In this document: positions 1 to 11,635 of the stretch, piece by piece
Layout: each line of letters begins with the position of its first letter
Position numbering within the stretch: position 1 is the stretch's first letter
Assembly: GCF_002878395.1 (NCBI RefSeq)
Contig: NC_061118.1
Coordinates: 85,313,526 to 85,377,525, forward strand
From: Capsicum annuum
Lineage: Eukaryota > Streptophyta > Magnoliopsida > Solanales > Solanaceae
Direction of reading: 5' to 3'
Length of the DNA: 64,000 bases
The notes under the pieces: generated by a model
What the model saw: only the letters and a program-made list of their open reading frames with translations
What the model was told of the DNA's origin: nothing
The model's database searches: none
Position numbers and translations under genes: made by a program

Positions 1-1749
1 TCTAAACTGAGTTTATTGAATTCTAATGACTAATGAAATGTACTGAGTTATGAGGAATAATTAAGAGTACTAAAGTTACTGATATTGACTGTGAATACTA
101 AGGCTATAGATATTACTGAGTACTGAGATCACTGATATTACTGAACTACTGAGACTACTAGGATTTCTGAGTTTTCTTGAGTCACATGACTGACTGAATT
201 CTATAGATCATGGCTTAACTGAGAGTATCATGATAACATGACATGGCTCTAGACACACAGTTATATTTTCGAGTATGAATACTCCCAGGACTCGATAGAA
301 GGAAACTGACACAACATGACTGACTTGATTATAAGATTGGAGTCCACAATACACATTGTCATAAGTAGGGGATATTATACTTCATGTAGTTCTTCAACAT
401 CTTAAGCATGGTAGGGAGTGGATGGATATATTTCATGTATATATTGTATATCTCCATTTTCATACATGCTCCATACCACAACAATAGCAACACATCAATA
501 GAATGGAATTTATATTGAAGTATATATCTAACATGGACTTGTCATTTAGATATCATGGAACCATGTAAACATGAATTTCTATCATCCTAAGCATTTTATC
601 AAACACCTTGCATGCACTCTTTAAGGCATAGGTGTACTCATCAATTTGACAATCTTAATCCATCTAAAATTCATGGGTTTCAACTAACCTATTCACATAC
701 TTCATGAAAAACACATCAAGATACAACCTTGAATCTAAACAACAATCATCAACATGAATATAGTCATAACACGATAAGAAAATCACAATTTATAATTTAA
801 AACATGATTCTTGAGCTCCATGGATGAAAGGGACCCATTGATGAACACTACGCATACCTTAAAGATTGATCTTGAAAGAGATTTAATGTTTCTTGAAGAT
901 TCTTAAAGAAATACTTAGGCTTACTATTGATTTTTCTTGACTAGGGTTTAACCTCTTTGGGAGAGAATGTTCTTGTTCTTGAGGAGATGATGTTGAGATA
1001 AAACCCTAATCTTGTGGTTAAGAGCGTATAAGAGAGCTTTTTAAGATGTTTAACTAAAGAGAGTGGAAGATAATATGCTCCTTGATGGTTATAAGTCGTG
1101 GGAAGTAAAGGGAAAAGACAAAAATACCCTTACTAAAATGTCCCTTAATTTCTGATAAAAATATCTGACGACATTCGTGACAAGCCGTCATACTAGTGAT
1201 AGGTCATCATGAATTGTCATCACAAAAAGGTGAAATCTTGGTTTTCTGGTTAAGGTTGATGACATTAGTGATAGGTCATTATGGGCGTGACGGCTTGTCA
1301 CAAAATGTCTTCACTGGGGTCAAAAATCTTCCCAGGTCTGACTACATTGGTGATAGGCCATCACGGGCATAGTGGCTTGTCACAATTGTCATCACCAGAT
1401 TCCCAGCCTGATATGCTAGAGTAAAATAGTCATAACTCTTAGCTTCGATATCGGTTTTTGACGAAATTGGTATCGTTGGAAAGATAATTAAATTATATAG
1501 CTGTTGGTAGGTTATTACATCAATAATTCGTAGTATAATTATAGATATGCTCATTTGAAGTTGACTATAGCAATATCCTTCTCAAGAATTCAATCGGTAA
1601 GGAATTGTTTTGATTCGTCTATTAGCTAGGATACTTTTGAGGCCTTAATATGCATCAAAATTGATCATAGAACTACCAAAGAACTTAAATTTATTACTCA
1701 TGATTTCAAAATATGATCCTAAAAATCTCTGAACTTTTGGGGTATTACA
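1..1749 (-). mobile_element. Ty3/gypsy LTR (X2), minus strand, cut by window start
   Basis: Read on the minus strand the segment opens with TGTAATACCCC at 1749, a common gypsy LTR start. About 1.4 kb further on (180-310) it matches the plus-strand LTR at 17,441-17,543, sharing the words for GATACTCTCAG and GAATTCAGTCAGTC. A CpG-rich inverted-word block lies at about 1,140-1,410, followed on the minus strand by a TATA-like stretch near 1,090. The far end is beyond the window. Small open frames here are non-coding noise. Confidence 0.7.
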
Positions 1750-2400
1750 CAAAAACTCTCACTTACTGAACTTGGCAAACAACTGATAAGCTCTAAGGAT
1801 CTATAATACAATTCTCAAATAATTTGATTGTTCATTCTCACTACAGTAATAGACAAGAATATAATCAATTAAGACTATTATGAACATGTCCAAGTATTAC
1901 TTGAACACTCTATTCGTCAAGTCCATGAAAACTATAGGGCATTCGTTAGCCAAAAACACATAACTAGGAATTCAAAATGACCATACCAAGTTGTAAAACC
2001 TATCTTCAAAATGTCATATTCTCTGACTTTGAGCTGATGATAGATAGATTTGAGGTCTGTCTTAGAGAAGTAACTGGCACCCTGAAGTTGGTAGAATAAG
2101 TCATCAATCCTAGGGAGTGGAAACTTATAATTGAATGTGACTTTGCTCAACTGATGCTAATTGATGCACGTTCTAAGAGAATGATCTTTCTTATGCACGA
2201 ACAAAACTGGAGCACCCTATGGGGAAATACTGGGTCTGATGAATCCCTTATCTAAGAGATCCTTCAAATATTCTTTCAATTCCCTAAAGAATAGTTGATA
2301 CAACTAGACAATAGAGATTGTATTAATCTCCTCTAATATCGTAGCATAGCTTGCCTACTCTTGGATACTGGCCTCTAATTAGCCATTCTTGATATTAATT
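1750..2400 (-). pseudogene. Gypsy reverse transcriptase remnant abutting an LTR
   Basis: Minus-strand translation gives the core of a Ty3/gypsy reverse transcriptase: an RELKE..LLDKGF motif, [17 protein letters not shown], a degenerate [17 protein letters not shown] block, and FIIVLIDYILVY where the catalytic FIDDILVY is expected. The second aspartate is therefore replaced by tyrosine. The [15 protein letters not shown] stretch is the longest open piece (1,932-2,150). Stops interrupt it, including a TGG-to-TAG change at complement(2217..2219). The frame runs to about KCEF and then meets the LTR start at 1749, so RNase H, integrase and the polypurine tract are missing. Either an LTR inserted here or a deletion fused the two. 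Confidence 0.8.
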
Positions 2401-2992
2401 CTAAAAAGGATTTAATCTCTATTGACATCGACTAGATAATAGATATTAGGGAAAGTTTACTATTTATGTGTTTATATACTTTTAATCATCCATTCATTAC
2501 ACTAGTTTTGTCTTAGCAGTTAACAAATAAAGAGTCAGTAAGTCGTTTGCTTCTTTCTCCCTAGTCATGGCACATGTTATCTTTTAAATTCCAAAGTTAT
2601 ATTAGTTTTAGTTTTATGTATGATTTTAAGTACCAATAAATTCAAAGTATTGACACTCTTTTTAGGCTATATTATTGTAAGATATAGATTCTGGCATACA
2701 GACTCAATCCCCCAGCCAGGCATTTTATTAAACATTCCCTATATCAGCTTGTGGTAAGTTCTTTTTGCATTCAGAGGACTTGGTGATGATTGGTTATATT
2801 TTTGGCTTTTTTGATAGTTATAATTAAAGTTTTTAGTTCCAATAAATATATCTTGGGGCTATGTCCTAGCAACTCTTTCATATCATGAGTTAAAAAGGCT
2901 TCATTAGACATTAAACAATTGGATATTTTATTGTCTTCTAAATTTGATGTTTAGTATTTCAAATAAAGCATTGTCCTTTTCTGGATATTTAT

Positions 2993-3041
<49 letters not shown>

Positions 3042-3281
3042 CTATCTTTCGCATAGTTTTACAGTTGAGTTTATAAATAGTTTGCCAGGCCAAGGGTCTG
3101 CTTTGGATCACTCATGGTTGTAGCTACTAGGTTACATCCAGATGTAGGCTCGTGTTATAAAATGAGGCTTCATGGGACTTAAATATTGATATGTGGAATT
3201 GATATGCCTAACTTTTTTATAGTTTAGGTACCTTTCTTGCCCTTAAGTTAGAGGATAAACGTGTGTTTTAGTGGTGGATGA
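2401..3281. other. Non-coding stretch, no gene recognised
   Basis: AT-rich sequence with no coding signal on either strand. The last part, near 3,245-3,281, has a G-rich purine run just before a TGTAAC LTR-like start, which could be the 3' end of a gypsy internal region. Confidence 0.4.
2995..3036. repeat. (TA)n microsatellite, 42 bp
   Basis: An uninterrupted run of 21 TA units. Confidence 0.97.
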
Positions 3282-4440
3282 TGTAACAACTCTTATAGTG
3301 ATTCTTAAAATTTTATGCATTTTGAATATTTTACCCCTCCACATAGTGATGTTATTATATTTGTTGGTTTTAGAAGTGGGTGGAATGGTTTTAGAGGTGT
3401 TTAGTTGGATTTTGTGCATACTTTTTGTCTTAGAAGGTTCTTAAGTTATTAGGTTTTACTTTTGTCAACATTTTGGGTTTTAGATGTAAGATGAGAATTT
3501 TATTAGTTCCATCAACTTTGCAGAATCATTTTTGGGTTAGTACGTAGTTTGTTTAGGGTCTGAGGTTTTTAGGGTGAATTTGGGTATTTGTACAAGATGT
3601 TTTTGAAAGTCTATCCTATTATTGTGTTCGGTCAACATTCAGTGATTACAACTTTCACTATTACTTTTGATGGTTCTATGGAGTTCAGCGTATTGTATTT
3701 AGTCTATTAGCATAGTTGATTTATTTTTGTGGTGTCCCAAATAAATTTTGAGGGTTTATTTGGGACATTTTATAACTTAGAACTAAGCTCATGCAAGCAT
3801 TTCTCCTTGTTCATATTTGTGAGTGCAACATTTCACTCTTTAAGTTTATATCCTAGTTTAAATTTGAGTTGTTATGTCTGCATATTTGAACTTATTGCCT
3901 TGTAAAACCCTTTAAGGGAAACTTCATCCTTTCCCTTTTACCTTACTACAGATAATTCAAACTTTTTTATCTATAAGTTTCCATACATTTTCTTTTCCAG
4001 TAGAAACACTTTTTATCTTCCCACCAAACAACATTGTTCTTCTTCTAAAACATAAAATTTCAAGAATCAGGCATAGTCCCTTTCTTTAGATCACTAGTTC
4101 ATCTATTATATTGAGGTATGTAAGACTACTACTTCTATGTAATTCTTGACTTTTGTGTTATCCATTAATCTATTACATGATAGGTTAGGGCTAAAGAAAT
4201 CTCATAGTCCTATTTCCCCAATCAAAGTCCTTTAGTAGAGCTATTGAGATGTCTTTGGATAAACTACTTATTGCCTAATTTTTCCTAAGTATGTCCTCAA
4301 TCCTCATATAATTATAAGTTCTAAGCATTGTTTCTTGATATTTTCTCAAGTATTTTGTATTTCTTGATATACTACTTCACTCTTGGTTTGCTAAAGAGAT
4401 TAGTTCTCTATTTGTTCATCAAGGACTTTGTCGATGTCCT
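3282..4440 (+). mobile_element. LTR-like fragment (L), start of a gypsy LTR
   Basis: It begins TGTAACAACTC directly after a purine-rich tract (GTTTTAGTGGTGGATGA), the usual join between a polypurine tract and a 3' LTR in plant gypsy elements. The following kilobase is non-coding and AT-rich. The right boundary is not defined. The segment at 6,460-8,105 could be the other part of the same LTR, separated by an insertion; this is inference. Confidence 0.35.
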
Positions 4441-6459
4441 GGGAGATGTTATAACTTTTTAAAAGCATTAAAATCAAATATGATGTGTTCAAGTTAGTTT
4501 CTAGAAAGTAAATTCCTTGTTTACTATTTTCTAGTAATTTCAAGTTATAAATTTATCATGTTCACAACCTGCTACACTAAACAAAATTCAAAGCTCTTAG
4601 TAATGCATACATTTAATCAACTGTGAATTCTCTGAAGAATATGGAATTTTCTTTTATATTTTCTTATATAGATTGTCTTGTTTAATCTTCAATAGACATA
4701 ATTTAGTTGTATTTTAACTATTGGATTAGTTTGATGATTTGTGCCTCTAATTACATGATATGAATATGAATCTTCACATGAATGTTTCCAACTAACTCTT
4801 AATCCCCATCATGCTATGAAACCTTTAACTATTCTAAAATAACTTGAATGTTCAAAAATCTCCATAATCTCCATAACGCAATGAAATCTTTTTTAGAAAA
4901 AATTATGGCACAATGACACGATCCTTAAGTCTTCTAACATAGTGAATTTCTTAAAGGATGTCCTCGTTACCTTATATATGATCTCCATAATCTTAAGCTG
5001 TGCTAAATGAATCATGAACAAATCCAAATCTCATCCTCAAAAATCTCCATGAAGCTATGAGAATCCAAATCTAATGAACCATGTCAACATGTATTATGAT
5101 ACTACTTTCTATGAGTCCCCAATAACATTAATGAATGATGTAACTTATTAAATATGAACCAAAAATGGCTAATCTAGAATTCATGAGCCTAAATTGGTTA
5201 ACTCAAAAATATAAGTCTAAAGTGGCTAACTCACAAACATGCACCCCAAGTGGCCAACTTATGAGTATGAGTCAAGAAAAACTAATATAAACTTTATGAG
5301 CCTAATAAGGCTAACCCCTAAACATGAATTCCTTAATATAAACATATATCATTAAGAACATAAAAGATTTAATTGGCTAACCAAGAAGGATTAGTCTAAG
5401 TAAAAAAATGCCCAAAATTATGTTTGCTAACGTAGGATAGAGGTTATTCCAAAAATAAAATAACTTTTCTTTAATTATCTTGAATAGGGAGGATAATGGA
5501 TTCTACTTGGAAATCATTTCATGTTATGTCCTGTATCCGACAAGATATAGAATAACTTAGTTGAGCAGGTTGAGATCTAACTTTATGTACTCATATAGTG
5601 GTTTATATTGGTTCACCACTTGATCCTATAAATAAAAAGGATTAAATCACTTTACATTACAATTTATTACTATATTATATATTATTTTCCCTTCAACTTA
5701 TCATTTCTTAGACTCTACCTATTATATTTATCTTGGATGTTGCTTCATTTCACGTATTGACTGTCTTGGATGGTGCTTCATTTCATGATGTAGGTTCTGA
5801 GACATATGTTCATGATTTTTAGCAGTACTAGGTCCCTTCGTATTAGTTTTTGTGACTCGTTCATCTCCCCAAAACACATTTTTAGTACTTTGTTGGACTA
5901 GTTCTATATTTTGAGCTATGTCTAGGTCTTGTCCTTGTTGACATTGATTAATTTGATTAGAGGCTTTATAGACAGTTGTAGATGTCAGATTTAGTTATTT
6001 TCAGTCTTATTCTTATACTTTGAAATTTCTATAATTATGATTTAAGACTTTTAGTAGCTTATGAAACAAATGGATTTTTTAGTCTATTACTCATGATTTA
6101 AAAATATTCCTTCTGCATTTATAGATGAATGCTTGTAATGTAAGCTAATTTTTTTCTCTTAGGCTTAATGGTTTTAGGGTACATTTTACATCTAGAGCTA
6201 AGGATCAGTCACGATAGTGAGCCTCTCATCACGTTCTTGGAGGAGAATTTGCATGGACTTTTCGATCATGATAGAGGGCCTATGTTCACAAAGGGTTTAG
6301 AGTGGGTCAATGTTGGGTTTCCTATTTATTCTTTACAATTGGGACTATACTATGGCTAATTCAATGGTTCGGGTTAGAAATCCTTGTGGATGTGATAGTG
6401 TTCTTGAAAACATAAAGATCAATAACATGATAGTGTATAAAATATCCTTTATTGTTCAC
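4441..6459. other. Non-coding, degraded repeat sequence
   Basis: No coding signal. The 63-codon open frame at 6,168 shows no domain. The block at 5,160-5,395 is a separate degenerate repeat, and 5,735-5,800 holds two near copies of a short word (TTGGATG(T/G)TGCTTCATTTCA). Confidence 0.4.
5160..5395 (+). repeat. Degenerate short repeat around TGGCTAACTC
   Basis: Six spaced variants of (T/A)GG(C/T)(T/C)AA(C/T) occur in about 230 bases, often followed by AAACATG or ATGAGCCT. Spacing is about 30-50 bases. It is old and imperfect. Confidence 0.6.
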
Positions 6460-8105
6460 TAACTGCATACCTCAAATTTTAAATCTTTGAAATACTATTT
6501 TAGGAGATTCAAAAGGGGGATTTCGAGGTTTATTCATTGGGTAAGTTTCTACATCACTAATTTAACTTTCTCCTGTAATTATTTCATCCTCAAATATCAA
6601 TTTTTCAACTTGAAATTTTAGGGTTTCCGCAATAAAGTTAAAGTATGATATTTTCATAATTTCAATCCTGTTTTGAAAAAATTTCATATTTGAACTCCTT
6701 AATTATGGGCAACTAGATTTTCTAATAAAATTTTGGTTTTGCCTCTAAATTTTTGGGTTTGACTTTTTGATTGATTTTTGTATTTGGACTAGAATCTTAG
6801 AAGAATCGATATTGTTGGACTCATGTTTATGTGTAAAATTTATTTTTTATAGATTAGGAGCATTTTATGGCATCTTGAAAAGAAAAGGCTAGTTTGGGAT
6901 TTTCCAAGACTTGTAATTTAGATTTAAGGTAGGTTATGCCTTAACTTCCTTCAGACTTTTCTTCGGTGGATACTTATTATGTAAACCATGTTATTGGGAT
7001 GGGTGACATAGTCGTGATCATAGTATTTGAGTTAGTTGCATTATTGTGATGCCTATGTGGGGGCTTGTTGACTATTACAACAAATGAAATGGTTTTATTA
7101 CTTTAATGTCCGTGTGGGTGCTTGTACTGAGAAAATTTTTAAACTTGGAAGATTGCTTCATATATAATATTATTGGTTTGTATTTATCATGATCATGCAC
7201 ACTCACTCATTTCATGAACTATCAAATTTGTACTATGAAAAGCATTACTTCTTAAAAAAATAGATCATATTTTACTTGTTCAGCTGGATGCACAGTTCTT
7301 GGTGTAGATACTTAATATTATAGTCATTCAGTCTAATATAGGATTTTAGATATATCATATAATTATTATATTGATTTCATTTAGGAGGATTCTAGGTACT
7401 GTATATGCACTTTGCAAGTCCCTATGGCCTCACCTATGAAGCGTTATATTATGTGGTTAATTTTATACTGGTACACATGGTTATTGCATATCAATTTATA
7501 TCATTGCATTGTATTGTATTTACTTTTCAATTAAGGTTGTGATTGAAAAAATTGTAATACATGTGTAATTGAACTATTGGAACTTTTTTACATTCAAAGT
7601 TATTTTAGTGTTCTTTAGTCATGATGATTTTATACTTGAGTTTAGTCGGCCTATGATGACTACTGAGTGCAAGTGGATTGCATTAAATCCTATGTTTCTA
7701 CATCTTTTTAGTAATGATCATGGTATAAGCGATCCATGTGGTTCCTGAACATGCATACTTATGGTTCTAAGAAGTCATGGTGAGACTTCTTGATCGAAGT
7801 GGTTTCTAGAATTCATCCATCTTTATTATGTATTTATTTAGTATTAGAGACAATGTTATTGATTTTAGTTACTTCTTTTGGTATTAGAGTAACTCTATTC
7901 TCCTAACATTAAGTCTTGATATGTTTTTCAAAGATTATTGTTCTTTTCATTGATATTCTTATATTTAAGAGTGGTCACTAGATATTAGACTTATTAATCT
8001 ATTAATTACCTTAATTTAACTTTGTGTTTCTAGAGATTTGACTTACCTACCATGGATGGGTTAGGATAGGTTCCATAACAACCCATTTATTTTTGGATAG
8101 TGACA
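6460..8105 (+). mobile_element. LTR-like 3' portion ending GGATAGTGACA
   Basis: Non-coding, with a leader-like opening (GGGTAAGTTTCTACATC) and a close with TACCTACCATGGATGGG and then GGATAGTGACA. The close resembles the GGTCGTGACA-type ends of Solanaceae gypsy LTRs, from general recall. No primer site follows. Low confidence without a matching copy in the window. Confidence 0.3.
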
Positions 8106-8892
8106 AGAAAGGATAAAGAAAGAGCTACCACTAGTCAGGGCAAGAAAAGGTTCTGAACAGAAAGACAATGGATACCCAAGTTGCCCTACTTGTCCTTTTT
8201 AACTCTTTGATATGTTTTGGTATTTTATTGGTAGAAAAACATGTAAAATATTTGTTCAAGGTGAAAAAAAATTCAATATACACACTGGGTAAGGACGAGG
8301 ATGAAGAGAGACTCCAAGTAAAGTTCCCCCACATCTTTTAAATGGTGAACACTCTGGGGTTGAGCTATATTTTTTATGAACTCTGTGACTGTAATCTAAA
8401 TTTTGTGAGGAGGTTCTATGAAAATTAGGAACCTTCCGCCCTTAAAAACTAATTAAAAATAAGAGGTCAATTGGTGGACTTGATTGCTACTATGCATAAT
8501 CAGCTCTTGAACACACCCATTGGGGTATAACACCCATGGTATGTTGTTAATGCTAAAACTCTATATCGAGTCATGTGACAAACCTTGTGGTACAAATATA
8601 TTGCAAAGTGGACAAGGGAATAGTGAAAATAGGACTTACTTGATGCTCATATATGATCACTTTACTAGGGAAGATAAGGTATGTTTCAAGATAATGTGTA
8701 GCTACTTAATGTCAGGTGAGAATACTACTATTGGATCAATTTTCTTTATATTCGGATGATGAGGAAGCCAATCAATGATGGGTTGATCCAACAGTTTACT
8801 ATATGAAAGGTGAGGGTTCATTTGAGGATGCAACATAGCTTTGGGAGTTTGATGATTGTGTGTCATTTGTAGGTGCAGAAAGAGAATGTTAA
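8106..8892. other. Non-coding gap before copia element E
   Basis: Several open frames of 60-90 codons occur on both strands but none shows a domain or a compositional signal. Nothing recognised. Confidence 0.5.
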
Positions 8893-9201
8893 TGTTAAAA
8901 GTTGCTTTAAGGAATAATGCACACAATTTATTTTTGAGTTTTTTCCTTTTTTTTACATACAAATCCTAGTCAAATTGGGATTCCTATTTGTTGTACGAGA
9001 CTAATTAGTTATTATTTTTGGTAGAAAATAGGTTTTCTTTTATGGTAAGTTTAACCTATTTTTGGTTGCAATAGAACTATTTAAGGAAGTGTTAATAATA
9101 AATAATATGCTTTTTTACAAGAAAAGAAAAATAAACTTCTCTGCATCTCTTCTCTTCTAACTCATCTCTATTTTCAGTTTTTAAGAGTATTAAAACCAAC
9201 A
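8893..9201 (+). mobile_element. Copia element E, 5' LTR
   Basis: It starts TGTTAAAAGTTGC and ends ...ACCAACA just before a primer site. The same sequence recurs at 40,356-40,703 and 42,371-42,715, sharing TTTAAGGAATAATG, the TACATACAA(A/C)TC...AGTCAAATTG block and the CTCTGCATCTCTTCTCTTCTAAC block. Three copies in the right relation to gag and primer sites establish it as an LTR. Length is 309 bp. Confidence 0.88.
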
Positions 9202-9203
9202 AT

Positions 9204-9215
9204 TGGTATCAAAGC
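9204..9215 (+). other. Primer binding site (initiator tRNA-Met type), copia E
   Basis: TGGTATCAAAGC lies two bases after the LTR end. The usual plant site complementary to the 3' end of initiator tRNA-Met is TGGTATCAGAGC, so one base has changed. Confidence 0.85.
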
Positions 9216-9246
9216 TATTTTTCTTGAGGGACCTTTGCGTGAAGAG

Positions 9247-10095
9247 ATGGATTCTGAAAATAGATTTTCACAGAATCTCTATTCGTTTTTTAGGGTGAAA
9301 ATTATCAATTATGATCCATGAGAATGGAAACTACTTGGAGGATCTTGATCTATGGGAAGCTGTGGAAGATGATTATGAAATCATTCTGCTGGCAAATAAT
9401 CCCACCCCAGCCTAAATCAAGAGTCACAAGGAAAAGAAAACCAAGTATTTTTACAAAAATTATGTCTCTCACATCAACAAAAGAAATTTAGGATTATCGG
9501 AAGAAAGAATATGTTGGAGATGAAATAATCCGCGGAATTCAAGTACTCTATTTAATAAGAGAGTTTGAATTACAGAGAAAAAAGACTTCGAGATAGTCAA
9601 AGAGTACTCGATAGATTACTTTGCATTATTAACAAGGTAGGATTGCTAGGCACTGAATTTAAAGATTCAAGAATTGTTGAAAAAATTCTTGTTACAGTGC
9701 CTGAAAGATATGAAGCATGTATAACTACCTTGAAAAATGCACAAGATCTGTCAAAGATTACCTTGGTAGAGTTGTTAAATTATTTTCAGGCACTAGAACA
9801 AAGGAAACTTATAAGGCAGGATGGTATGATTCAAGGAGGCTTAATAGCCGACCAAAAAACTCAAGGAAAGGGTAAAAATTTTAAAAATTACACACCGTGT
9901 GAGCATTGTAGAAAAATGGGTCATCCACCATATAGATGCTGGAAAAGGACAGATGAGAAGTGCATCAAGTACAATCAACTTAGCCATAAAGCAATAATTT
10001 GCAATAGCAAATTTGAAAACCATGAAGCATATGCACGTGTGGTCAACGAAGAAGAAAAAGACCATTTTTTTCATTGCAATATGTATCTCAAGTAA
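9247..10095 (+). pseudogene. Copia E gag (capsid/nucleocapsid), broken
   Basis: The start is an ATG in the same position as in element D (MDSEN...). Gag packages the element RNA. The first 300 bases are frame-broken, with a changed stop soon after the start. From 9,565 a 176-codon frame is open and matches copia gag of the UBN2 type: a helical VEKILVTVPERYEA stretch, then a basic linker, then two zinc knuckles. The first, CX2CX4HX4C at 9,898-9,939, is intact. The second has its second cysteine changed to tyrosine. The frame stops just before the protease. A paralogous gag lies at 40,749. Confidence 0.85.
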
Positions 10096-10366
10096 GGTTT
10101 CAACAAATTTTTGGTTGATTGATAGCTGTGTCACCAACCACATGACTTATAACTAGAGTTTGTTTAAATAATTAAAGCCTACTGAAATATCCAAAGTTAG
10201 GATCGGAAATGTTGATCGGATTCTTGTTAAAGGAAAATGAACTATTGTCATCAAAAAAAGTTCAAGTAATAAAACAATTTCAGATGTTCTTTATGTACCA
10301 GATATTGATCAAAACTTGTTCAGTATTTGTCAGTTAGTAGAAAAAGGATAAAAAGTATCCTTTTTC
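10096..10366 (+). pseudogene. Copia E protease remnant
   Basis: The translation shows WLID-S followed by TNHMT, the retropepsin active-site region of copia elements. The DSG triad reads DSC because of a small deletion, so it is inactive. Element D keeps DSG in the same place. The coding text continues through LY-VPDI-QNL-S-CQLVEKG and ends abruptly at about 10,366. Integrase, RT, RNase H and 3' LTR are absent. Confidence 0.8.
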
Positions 10367-10369
10367 TAC
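10337..10369. repeat. Perfect 14-bp inverted repeat at the copia E breakpoint
   Basis: The left arm GTAGAAAAAGGATA at 10,337-10,350, a 5-base spacer, and the right arm TATCCTTTTTCTAC at 10,356-10,369 are exact reverse complements. The matching place in element D (about 41,870-41,900) has only an imperfect palindrome. Confidence 0.95.
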
Positions 10370-11635
10370 CAACTGTTCTACCCATATTCAATTTTAACAT
10401 TCACATTCACACGCAATATATAACATACATCATTTTACAAAAAAGAGTAGGCAGAAGCCTACCGCAATGCCAAATTGCAAATCCTTGATTTATTCATCAA
10501 ATGTCCCTTTTCACTTCATGATCCTAACATGTCTTCACGCTATCAAAGTCGTAATCTACTCATCAATATGAGAATAATGTTACCCATATTTCATCATTAT
10601 GCTTCGCGTCCAAAAATCACACCCAAATCCCTATGTGGGTCCTACTTATAGAAAATGTATTTCCAAACCAACCCAACATTCATACATGCTCAAAGAATCA
10701 TAACCTTAAAAATGGGTGAAAACCAAGCTAAATTGGGGCTAAAATCAAGCCCTCAAGCTATTAGGGTTTTGAGCAAATAATCAAGGAATTTCACTAAAAG
10801 TAAAGTGGATTCTTAACTAAAACCAGACAATAATCATGAAAATAGATGTTAAACAAGCTTATCAATCACCAAAAAGATCTAATTTTATTATATCTCACCC
10901 ATTGGAGTTTTTCCTATCAAGAGATGGGTGAATAATGAGATACATAAAGGGCCTATTTATACCCTTTCCAGGTATTCAGATGTTGCAATCGCGACATGCA
11001 GGTAAGCAGTCGCACTAGATGGTAACAGGAGCAGGTGTTGCAATCATAACAACCCTTAGTGCAATTACACAGTCCCCTATACCAAGGGTACTGCCATCAT
11101 GGCCCTTGGTGTGCGGTTGTCAGCCTATCATCTATTAGCTGAAACTTATTTTTGACAATCACTCGAGATTCATTTGGAGCACCATATACACAAATGAATG
11201 ATGTAACCACATTAAAATCGACATTCCAAACGTGATGGTACACTCAAAATTTCCATTTGATGTCGTTTTGACCAAATATGGGTCCCAGATTTATTTTCTT
11301 AACTTTTCGACCAACAGGTCAAAATGAGCTTGAATATCTCGAGACCCAAACTAAAGTTCTACCTAGCCTAAAATTGATAATCTGGAGTTTTTGGCTCAAT
11401 CAAAATTTTCATCCGTGGTCATTTACTAGGAGAATTGGTACGAGACCAAATCCTAACTAGCAAAACCTCAAAAACAAGGAAATGAGACTAAAATCCAAAT
11501 GAACTGCCCATTACCAAACCAATAGTTACAGAAAGTCATAAATGACCTGTAGCTACTATGGGAAGGCTCGAAATACATGAAATACATGCAAATAAAGGAA
11601 ATGACCTAGAGGGTCATTATAATATCCACTACTAA
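10370..11635 (-). mobile_element. Gypsy element M, 3' LTR (minus strand, truncated)
   Basis: On the minus strand a purine tract (AGTAGTGGA) precedes an LTR-like start TATTATAATGACCCTC at about 11,635. A CpG-rich block at 10,980-11,110 (GTCGC/GCGAC words) is followed by a TATA box and a leader. The far end is cut where it meets copia E. Boundaries are by pattern only. Confidence 0.5.
10953..10961 (-). promoter_or_regulatory. TATA box in the LTR of element M
   Basis: TATAAATAG on the minus strand, just downstream of the CpG-rich block and upstream of an AT-rich leader, which is the expected place for an LTR promoter. Confidence 0.5.
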
